Origin: JAGXSE01 sp040757295
GTDB taxonomy: Bacteria > Bacillota > PH28-bin88
Length of the DNA stretch: 64,000 bases
Direction of reading: 5' to 3'
Assembly (NCBI GenBank): GCA_040757295.1
Contig: JBFLXH010000009.1
Location: 17,651 to 81,650 of the forward strand
Shown one piece after another: positions 52,211-59,171 of this stretch (positions within the stretch are counted from its first letter, which is position 1; each line of letters starts with the position of its first letter). A program made the position numbers and the translations under genes. The notes beneath the pieces are model-generated. The model saw only the letters and a program-made list of their open reading frames with translations, ran no database searches and was not told the DNA's origin.

Positions 52211-53275
52211 TTATTTGCCTAGATGCTTGGCCTCAATCCGTTGAACCTCAGCCAAAATCTTTTGAAGCATTTCTTTTCCGATCCGGTCGGCCATTTCATC
52301 ATAGGTCTTAAGGGCGGCTTCTTTAAATGCTAACCTTTCTGCATCAGTCAGTTCAATGATGCTCATAGATCCCTTGGCAAGGAATTCCTTATGGAAGCGC
52401 TCCTCGTCTTCGGTAGCGAATTTGCGTTGTGCCTTGACGGCGGCAGCCGCAGATTCGTCAACCGCCTTCCGGATGTCTTCCGGCAGACCCTTGTAGAGGT
52501 CAAGGTTCATCATAAAGCCAGTCACATCATAGAAGTGTCCGGTCAGGGTCATGTATTTTTGCACTTCATCGAATTTCATGGCAGCAATATTGGCGAAGGG
52601 GTTCTCCTGGCCATCAATAGTGCCTTGTTGCAGGGCCGTAAAGACTTCGCCAAAGGCCATCGGTGTTGGGTTGGCTCCCAGGTTGCGGAAGGTAGCCAGG
52701 TGAACGGGATTTTCCATGGTCCGAATTTTTAGGCCGCGCAAGTCGGCCGGTGTCCTGATAGGACGTACATTGTTAGTAACATGCCTGATCCCGTTTTCAA
52801 AATAACCAAGTATTTTTATGCCGCTTTTCTCCAGGTTTTTCGCCATTTCAGTTCCTATGGGCCCATCCAGAAAATCGAAAGCGATTTCACGGGTAAGGAA
52901 AAGGTAAGGGAGGTTGAGAGCAAAAAAGCTGCTGTCAAAAGCTGAAACCAAGGCTAAAGTCGCCTCGCAGGCCTGAATGGTGCCCAGCTGCACCCCTTCA
53001 ACCATTTCCCGCCCTCCCCCCAACTGCAAATTGGGGTAGATCTGAATTGTTACTTTGTCGCCTACCCGTTTTTCCATTTCCGCTTTAAAAACGAATAGGG
53101 CACGGGTTAAAGAGTGTTGTTCATGGAAAAACGCGCCGATCTTCCATACCATTTTTTTCGGAGCTTCTGGGGTTGGAGTAGTAGTCTGGACCGGCTTGGA
53201 AGCACACCCGCTCAGGGCTAAAACAACCAGGAACACCAATGCTAATGACAGTAAAAGATACCTTTTCATCTTCAC
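52211..53275 (-). CDS. dctP: TRAP transporter solute-binding lipoprotein, DctP
   Basis: 354 residues. A lipobox (LSGC) ends the signal peptide near residue 24, followed by a Thr/Pro-rich linker. DctP family blocks: AFFHEQHSLTRALFVFKAEM, YPNLQLGGGREMVEGVQLGT, GLKIRTMENPVHLATFRNLGANPTPM (partial) and GTIDGQENPF, where the Arg of KIRTME is the usual carboxylate-binding residue. The ligand is therefore likely a carboxylate or sugar acid. Start at GTG 53275 (AAAGGAGG upstream); ATG 53269 or TTG 53278 are alternatives. Confidence 0.95.
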   Translation of the reverse strand: MKMKRYLLLSLALVFLVVLALSGCASKPVQTTTPTPEAPKKMVWKIGAFFHEQHSLTRALFVFKAEMEKRVGDKVTIQIYPNLQLGGGREMVEGVQLGTIQACEATLALVSAFDSSFFALNLPYLFLTREIAFDFLDGPIGTEMAKNLEKSGIKILGYFENGIRHVTNNVRPIRTPADLRGLKIRTMENPVHLATFRNLGANPTPMAFGEVFTALQQGTIDGQENPFANIAAMKFDEVQKYMTLTGHFYDVTGFMMNLDLYKGLPEDIRKAVDESAAAAVKAQRKFATEDEERFHKEFLAKGSMSIIELTDAERLAFKEAALKTYDEMADRIGKEMLQKILAEVQRIEAKHLGK

Positions 53276-53752
53276 CAAATAAAACCTCCTTTTTTGTTTT
53301 TGTACCTGTAGTTACAGGCAACTGGCCAATTTTGAACTCTAGCCACCTCCAATACATCAATATTGTGCAATTGAATCATGAATAAAAGGTTTTCCTTGAG
53401 GAAATTATTGGATAAAAACCCAAAAAATCCTTCAAGATTTAAAGAAAAGTTTTACAATCTATTAATGCTTTTGATAAACTCATCATTTCCATGAAGGAAA
53501 ATTTATTTTTAATGGTTTTTGTCTAGTAGCCTGAAAATAATAACTTTTTCTAAATTAGCCCGGAAGCCTCCAGGCCAGAATAAATAGCAAAAAATGGATA
53601 TTCTTTTCTTTTTCAGGAGGAAATTTAATAAAATTGAAGAACTAATTGTTACTGAAAACCCGTTATCGGAAATGGCTGGACCAAAAGAAAACATATGTTA
53701 TTCATGTGTTTGTCCGGCAGGATTTAAAAGGTTTTTTGAAGGAGGAACCAGC
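53276..53752 (+). other. Divergent promoter region between dctPQM and the SDR gene
   Basis: About 475 AT-rich bases. Two similar inverted repeats are present: TTTCCTTGAGGAAA at 53391-53404 and TTTCCATGAAGGAAA at 53486-53500. They are about 95 bases apart and may be operator sites for a regulator of both units. An open frame beginning at 53594 is an upstream extension of the SDR frame without support. Confidence 0.45.
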
Positions 53753-54511
53753 ATGTTCAGTTTGAATGGTAAGGTAGCTCTGGTAGTTGGGGGCAGTGGC
53801 GCTCTTGGAAAAGCAATCACTATTGGTTTGGCTGAGGCCGGGGCCGACGTAATTCCCGCAAGCCGCAACCTAGAAAATAACAGGGGGTTGGCTCAGGAGA
53901 TTCAGGCCTTGGGACGGCGTTCTTTTGCCACGTCGGTTGATGCAACTGACCGGGGTCAGATGAGAGAGCTTGTTGAAAAAATTGTTAAAGAGTTAGGGCA
54001 TATTGACATTTTGGTTAACATGGCCGGCACGCTTTACAAAAAACCCATGTTTGAGCTTACCGATGAAGAATGGGACAAGATAATGAGCGTCAACCTTAAG
54101 TCAATGTTTGTGACAGGGACGGTGGTAGCCGAAAAAATGAGAGAACATGGTGGAGGCGCAATCATTAATTGCGCTTCTATGGGGTCCTTCCTGGGGGTCA
54201 AGCGGTCCTCGGCCTATTGTGCCAGCAAGGGTGGTGTGGTCCAATTAACCAAGGTTATGGCTGTTGAATGGGCGCCCTATAACATTAGAGTGAATGCGGT
54301 GGCGCCAGGGTGGTTTAAAACCCCGCTGAACGAGATGTTTTTAGGACGTCCGGAGGTACAAGAGGCAATCTGCAGCCGCACACCCCTCGGTCGCTATGGC
54401 AAGCCGGAGGATTTAATTGGGGCCCATGTTTTTTTGGCATCGGAGGCCTCAGCCTTTATTACAGGCGCTGTGCTGCCTGTAGACGGGGGCTATCTGGCAT
54501 ACGGAGCTTAA
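53753..54511 (+). CDS. SDR-family NAD(P)-dependent dehydrogenase/reductase
   Basis: 252 residues of the classical short-chain dehydrogenase type, close to gluconate 5-dehydrogenase or 3-oxoacyl-ACP reductase. Cofactor motif VGGSGALGKA (G-x-x-x-G-x-G), NMAG, a catalytic Ser in INCASMGS, and YCASKGG with catalytic Tyr and Lys are present; the C-terminus ends in TGAVLPVDGGY. The start ATG 53753 has GAAGGAGG upstream. Being divergent from dctPQM, it may act on the imported compound, perhaps a sugar acid (inference). Confidence 0.93.
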   Translation: MFSLNGKVALVVGGSGALGKAITIGLAEAGADVIPASRNLENNRGLAQEIQALGRRSFATSVDATDRGQMRELVEKIVKELGHIDILVNMAGTLYKKPMFELTDEEWDKIMSVNLKSMFVTGTVVAEKMREHGGGAIINCASMGSFLGVKRSSAYCASKGGVVQLTKVMAVEWAPYNIRVNAVAPGWFKTPLNEMFLGRPEVQEAICSRTPLGRYGKPEDLIGAHVFLASEASAFITGAVLPVDGGYLAYGA

Positions 54512-54852
54512 TATAACATTCATGGCTCTTTGAGTCGCAGCCTATCATGAAAACTAACCCGAATGGATGCCGTCTATAGCTTTATGCAAATGGCAGTTTC
54601 ATGTTTCCACCTCACGGCAAAAGCATGAAGTTAAATAATGTAAGAAAGAAACGTTGCTGGACAATTAGCACTCCTTACGGTTCTTACGCATCGAGTGGTA
54701 TTCTGACATTATATTCCATTGAAGAATGCAACAGTTCGCGTGTTTCATTGACATGGATCCTTTGTAATAGGTAATTATATCAGTTTTTGCGTAAGAACCC
54801 TCCTTACTGTATGATATTGCTCAGAAATGTACCTGGTGTGGAGGTAGAGAGT
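54512..54852. other. Left flank of the ISAs1-type element
   Basis: No gene. It contains a 12-base inverted repeat: GGTTCTTACGCA at 54679-54690 and TGCGTAAGAACC at 54788-54799, which may belong to the element's left part. The true terminal repeats were not defined. Confidence 0.4.
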
Positions 54853-55991
54853 ATGAGCGATGAGCTATACGAAGGAAGTTTTTTTGACTTTTTTATAACC
54901 ATTTATGACCCTAGGCAGGAAGAAAAAGTCAAGCATAAATTGATTGATGTTCTGTTTATCGTGGTTACTGCAACCATATGCAATTGCAACGAGTGGCTGG
55001 AAATAGAAATCTGGGCAAGAGAAAGAGAGGAATGGTTAAGGAAATATCTTGAATTACCGAATGGTATACCGTCCCAGTACACATATGAAAGGGTATGTGA
55101 TGTAATCGACCCGAAACAATTTGCCAAATGTTTTACGGAGTGGATGAGAGATGTGACCGAGATGAGCAAGGGAACCATCGTAGCGATAGATGGGAAAACG
55201 GGTTGTGGGACGGCAGATAAAAAGAAAGGCAAGAAGCCAATTCATATTGTGAATGCTTGGTGCAGCAGCAACAAGATGATTCTGGGGCAGGTAAAAACAG
55301 ATGAAAAAAGCAATGAAATTACAGCAGTACCGGAACTTCTTGATATGCTGTTTATTAAGGGATGTATCGTGACGGTGGACGCCATGAATACCCAGAAAAA
55401 AACAGTAGATAAAATAGTCAATGAAAAGAAGGCGGACTATGTGGTGGCGCTCAAAGAAAACCATGAGACACTACATAATGAAGTGTTAGAATACTTTAAA
55501 GATGCTGAAGAAGGCGGATTTAAGGATGAAAAGATTCAGTTTCACAGGACACTGGAGAAGGACATGGACGAATTGAGGAACGGCTATATTATTATTCAAC
55601 AGACATCAAGTGGATGGATGCCAGAAAAGACTGGGCAAAAATGACGGGGATTGGCATGGTGATAAGGAAAGTGCAAGTAAGCGATAAAGAAACTGTAGAA
55701 AGGCAATATCACTTTGGCAGCGTAGATACAGTTGGGGACTATGCCAATGCAGTCAGGATGCATTGGGGTGTAGAAAGTACACACTGGAGCCTTGATGTAA
55801 CTTTTCGTGAAGATGCAAACAGAACAAGGAAAGGGAAGGCCCCTGAAAATCTGGCATTGTTAAGAAGACTTGCACTGAATGTGGTCAAAAAGGACAAGGA
55901 AAGATTTGCAAAAAGAAGCTTGAAAGCCAAAAGATTTACCGCTTCGCTCAACACGGACTACTTGGATTACTTGATGAGTATAAATTTTTAA
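54853..55991 (+). pseudogene. ISAs1-family transposase, one frameshift
   Basis: Two overlapping frames give one transposase of about 378 residues. The first (to 55644) has the N-terminal DPRQEEKVKHKLIDVLFIVV block, IDGKT with the first catalytic acid, and IVTVDAMNTQKK with the second. The second frame continues with MHWGVESTHWSLDVTFREDA, holding the last catalytic Glu. The frames join near 55558-55562, where loss of one G in a G-run would turn the family segment around GHGRIEERLYYYSTD out of frame. ATG 54853 is the likely start. Target duplications were not identified. Confidence 0.9.
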
Positions 55992-56385
55992 TGATGCCGA
56001 AAAAACTCTATAAGGATGCAATTTGCATGCACTGGGTGTATCCTGGAAAGGAATGTCTGGTCAGCATTGCATTTACTTATTGAGCAAGTATCAGGCAAGA
56101 CCCCGGACGCTTCCTATACCTGATCAAAGTAATGCCGGGGACATTTCCTCCACATATTGCCTGCCACATATTTTGAAGTGCTGCAACGGCATTTTTTAGA
56201 AAACCTTGAGACAGGTTGTTGGAAGGAAATGGGTTCATGCTTTTGCCGTGGTTTCCACCTTTGTGCTACTTGACAATATGGCTCGCCATGGCTAATATAA
56301 ATAATGCGTTTGGAAGCCAAAACTATAGTGGGTTAAACTTGGTGCTTATGTAAGCGCAAAAGCAGGTGAAGATTATTAATCTTAC
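55992..56385. other. Intergenic region between IS remnant and tRNA
   Basis: No supported gene. Short palindromic stretch GCAATTTGCATGC near 56018-56030, perhaps part of the right end of the IS element. A 68-codon open frame on the minus strand at 56114-56320 has no ribosome site or recognisable content. Confidence 0.4.
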
Positions 56386-56460
56386 GCTGATGTGGCTCAG
56401 GGGTAGAGCAGCGCACTCGTAATGCGCAGGTCGCGGGTTCGAATCCCGCCATCAGCTCCA
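56386..56460 (+). tRNA. tRNA-Thr (anticodon CGT)
   Basis: 75 bases with encoded CCA. Acceptor arms GCTGATG and CATCAGC pair fully, the D arm contains GGCTCAGGGGTAGAGC, the anticodon stem-loop is GCGCA-CTCGTAA-TGCGC with anticodon CGT, and the T arm is CGCGGGTTCGAATCCCGC. It stands at the left border of the restriction-modification region, a common integration spot for mobile islands. Confidence 0.95.
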
Positions 56461-56596
56461 GTGAATTAATAATTCCAAGGCATTCAGGCTCCGCTTCGCT
56501 CACCGGTTTGTCCGGAAATCCTAGATTGCCGAACAAATTGGGAACAAAGGGAAAGCACCGGTGCTTGCAAGGACTGAAGCCTATGGTATGTTAGTG

Positions 56597-56650
56597 GGAG
56601 CGGCTTCGCCGAAGAGATACTCATCGAATCGGCGGGCTGCTCTTTTTTTA
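56597..56650 (+). terminator. Terminator-like hairpin downstream of tRNA-Thr
   Basis: Arms around GAGCGGCTTCGCCG and CGGCGGGCTGCTC pair with small bulges and are followed by seven T residues. Confidence 0.55.
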
Positions 56651-56691
56651 CGTCACGGATAAAGCTCACGCAATAAGCGCCCAGGGCCACG

Positions 56692-56733
56692 AGGGGACCG
56701 GGGCATCCCCCGTCCCCGGACCCCCTGTCCCCT
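56692..56733. repeat. GC-rich nested inverted repeat
   Basis: Outer arms AGGGGAC (56692-56698) and GTCCCCT (56727-56733) enclose further G4/C4 runs. It would fold into a very stable structure on either strand. No function is recognised. Confidence 0.55.
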
Positions 56734-56752
56734 AGGGGAAACGCACAGATGC

Positions 56753-56790
56753 AAGAACCAGGCGCGGTCACCCGCCCCTGGTTCTTTTAT
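56753..56790 (+). terminator. Terminator-like hairpin upstream of mod
   Basis: Ten-base perfect arms AAGAACCAGG and CCTGGTTCTT, followed by TTATT. No gene ends just before it. Confidence 0.55.
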
Positions 56791-57243
56791 TGAATACACT
56801 CCCTTCCCTGCTCTCCCCGGAGGGGGTGGTGAAGTAGAAGCGACGCTGCCCCGTCGCATTAAAAACCTTCCGGCCCGGCCTGATTATGCCGACGCGGGCA
56901 CCGGACTGTTTTCAAAAAGGAATTTAAGGACTTATGGAGAATTGGTTAGAATATCCATAGTCTATAGTCAATTTTTCCAGGCGGTGTTTTTTTTAACAAA
57001 ACAGGCTTGCCTGGAATTCCTATAGGACCGCGATGAGTACCAGGCAGAAACGTCTTCTGGGTACCCCAGGAAGCACGGTCCCATCTATAGCAGAAAAGTC
57101 AAACAACCCCCACGAATACAGCTTTACCTGGCCACCAATCCGTCAACCGCCGTCTGGAACAGCGTATCGAGATAGGAGGAGCATCTCTTTGCTTTGCGGT
57201 GGAGCTTGAGATGAACAACAAGACAATAAGTGAGGGATTAGCC

Positions 57244-59157
57244 ATGTCGGTCCAACCTGAAAAACTCGACATGTGTTCTTTTGATGTCTCCGAGGATAAG
57301 CGACAGGAACTCTTGCGCCTCTTCCCCGAGGTTCGCACCGAGGGTGGCAAGATCGACTTCGAGCGCCTGAGGCTCGCCCTGGGCGAGACGGTGGACGTGG
57401 GCAAGGAGCGCTACGGCATGAACTGGCCCGGCAAGGCCGACTGCTTTAAGACTATCCAAACCCCGAGCCTGGGGACCCTGCTGCCCTGCCCGGAGGAGAG
57501 CGTCAACTTCGATACCACCGAGAACCTGATCATCGAGGGCGACAACCTGGAAGTGCTCAAGCTCCTGCAGAAGTCCTACCTGGGCAAGGTGAAGATGATC
57601 TATATCGACCCACCCTATAACACCGGCAACGACTTCATCTATCCCGACAACTATACCGAGTCCTTGCAAACCTACATGGAATATACCGGGCAGGTGGACG
57701 GTAACGGGAAGAAATTCAGCACCAATACGGACACGGATGGACGCTTCCACTCCAAGTGGCTGAACATGATGTACCCGCGGTTGTACCTTGCAAGGAACCT
57801 GCTGCGGGATGATGGAGTCATCTTCATCAGTATCGACGACCATGAGGTGGATAACCTGCGTAAGGTCTGTAACGAGGTGTTCGGCGAAGAAAACTTTTTA
57901 GCGTGCGTGGTATGGCAGAAGAAATATGCGCCTTCAAATGATACGGTGGACTTCTCTCCATCGCACGACTACGTAGTGGTGTATGGAAAAGAGCGTAAGT
58001 ATTCAGAGGCGGGCGAGGCCATACCTTTACTTGCTCGCATGGCAAGAACCGATGAACAGAATAGGCTGTACAAAAATCCCGACAATGACCCACGCGGATT
58101 GTGGCGGACGGATAACTATGTTTGTAACAAGTCCGCAGAACAGCGTCCGAATCTTTACTATCCAATAGTCCATCCTAAGACTGGAAAAGAGATATGGCCG
58201 AGTCGAACCGCTGTTTGGAGGTACAGTAGAGAAAGGCACGAGAAGAACGTTAGGGAAGGACGAGTCTGGTGGGGCATTAGCGGGGACAATGATGTTCCAT
58301 CATATAAACGTTTCCTTACAGACGTAGGCGGAATCATCGCTGACACGTGGTGGCAGCATAAAGACTGCGGCCACAATGACGAAGCAAAGAAGGAGCTCAA
58401 GGGGTTATTCCCCGGATCAGCACAGGGCTTTGATACTCCCAAACCTGTTCGCTTGATATTGCGAATGATTAATCTTGCAACAGACGAAGCAGAAGACCAC
58501 ATCATCCTCGACTTCTTTGCTGGCTCTGGCACCACCGCTCATGCCGTCCTCGACCTGAACAAGCAAGACGGCGGCAACCGCAAGTTCATCCTCGTGCAAC
58601 TCCCTGAACCCACAGGGCGCGACGACTACCCGACTATCGCCGACATCTGCAAGGAGCGGGTCCGGCGCGTCATCAAGAAGCTAAATGACGAGGATGCCGC
58701 CAGGGAACCTGGCCTGTTCGACGAAGACGCGCCAAAGCAGGATCGCGGGTTCCGCGTCTTCAAGCTGGCGGAGTCCAACTTCAACCCCTGGAACGCCGAG
58801 GTGCCACACGACGAGCAAGCGCTGATGCGGCAGCTCGAACTGCACATTGACCACATCCGAGAAGGGCGTACGCAAGAGGACATCCTCTACGAGATCCTGC
58901 TTAAGAGCGGCTTTCCCCTCACTGCTCCGGTGGAGACGCTCCAACTTGCTGGAAAGACCGTCTACAGCGTGGCGAAGGGCGCGCTCTTCATCTGCCTGGA
59001 GCGAGAGTTGACGCTGGAACTCATCCGCGCCATGGCCGAGATAAAGCCAGAGCGTGTAGTCTGCTGGGATGAGGGTTTTGCCGGGAACGACCAGCTCAAG
59101 GCTAATGCCGTGCAGATCTTCAAGACCAAGGGCGTTACCAGCTTCAAGACGGTGTGA
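57244..59157 (+). CDS. Type III restriction-modification methyltransferase (Mod)
   Basis: 637 residues from ATG 57244 (TGAGGGA six bases upstream; in-frame starts at 57199 and 57211 also exist). Beta-class amino-methyltransferase: motif IV DPPYN (Asp122) comes before motif I DFFAGSGT (Asp423), with the target-recognition region between. It recognises the DNA site for both modification and, with Res, cleavage. The flanks are GC-rich with C/G third positions, whereas about 57890-58500 is more AT-rich, consistent with exchange of the recognition segment. res follows 14 bases after its stop. Confidence 0.94.
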   Translation: MSVQPEKLDMCSFDVSEDKRQELLRLFPEVRTEGGKIDFERLRLALGETVDVGKERYGMNWPGKADCFKTIQTPSLGTLLPCPEESVNFDTTENLIIEGDNLEVLKLLQKSYLGKVKMIYIDPPYNTGNDFIYPDNYTESLQTYMEYTGQVDGNGKKFSTNTDTDGRFHSKWLNMMYPRLYLARNLLRDDGVIFISIDDHEVDNLRKVCNEVFGEENFLACVVWQKKYAPSNDTVDFSPSHDYVVVYGKERKYSEAGEAIPLLARMARTDEQNRLYKNPDNDPRGLWRTDNYVCNKSAEQRPNLYYPIVHPKTGKEIWPSRTAVWRYSRERHEKNVREGRVWWGISGDNDVPSYKRFLTDVGGIIADTWWQHKDCGHNDEAKKELKGLFPGSAQGFDTPKPVRLILRMINLATDEAEDHIILDFFAGSGTTAHAVLDLNKQDGGNRKFILVQLPEPTGRDDYPTIADICKERVRRVIKKLNDEDAAREPGLFDEDAPKQDRGFRVFKLAESNFNPWNAEVPHDEQALMRQLELHIDHIREGRTQEDILYEILLKSGFPLTAPVETLQLAGKTVYSVAKGALFICLERELTLELIRAMAEIKPERVVCWDEGFAGNDQLKANAVQIFKTKGVTSFKTV

Positions 59158-59171
59158 GAGGGGGGTGACGC

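Larger units (their letters stand above)
56461..57243. other. Non-coding, structured region between tRNA and mod gene
   Basis: About 780 bases without a credible gene. It contains three strong hairpins (56597-56650, 56692-56733, 56753-56790). Open frames on either strand here overlap the tRNA or hairpins and have no ribosome sites. It may be what remains of an island end. Confidence 0.5.

Noticed and set aside
54853..55991. Programmed ribosomal frameshift in the ISAs1 transposase
   Set aside because: ISAs1 transposases are normally encoded in one frame; a single lost G in a G-run explains the break more simply.
54584..56028. ATGCAAATGGCA (54584) and its near inverted copy at 56017 as terminal repeats of the ISAs1 element
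   Set aside because: Eleven of twelve bases match, but the left copy is about 270 bases from the transposase start and no target duplication was found; it may be chance.
56333..56536. Minus-strand 67-codon open frame across the tRNA-Thr gene
   Set aside because: It is the antisense of a clear tRNA, a well-known source of false protein calls.
56461..56600. Possible integrase C-terminal remnant downstream of the tRNA (plus-strand stretch reading NKLGT...)
   Set aside because: Only a few codons resemble integrase ends and no catalytic residues are present, so it cannot be supported.
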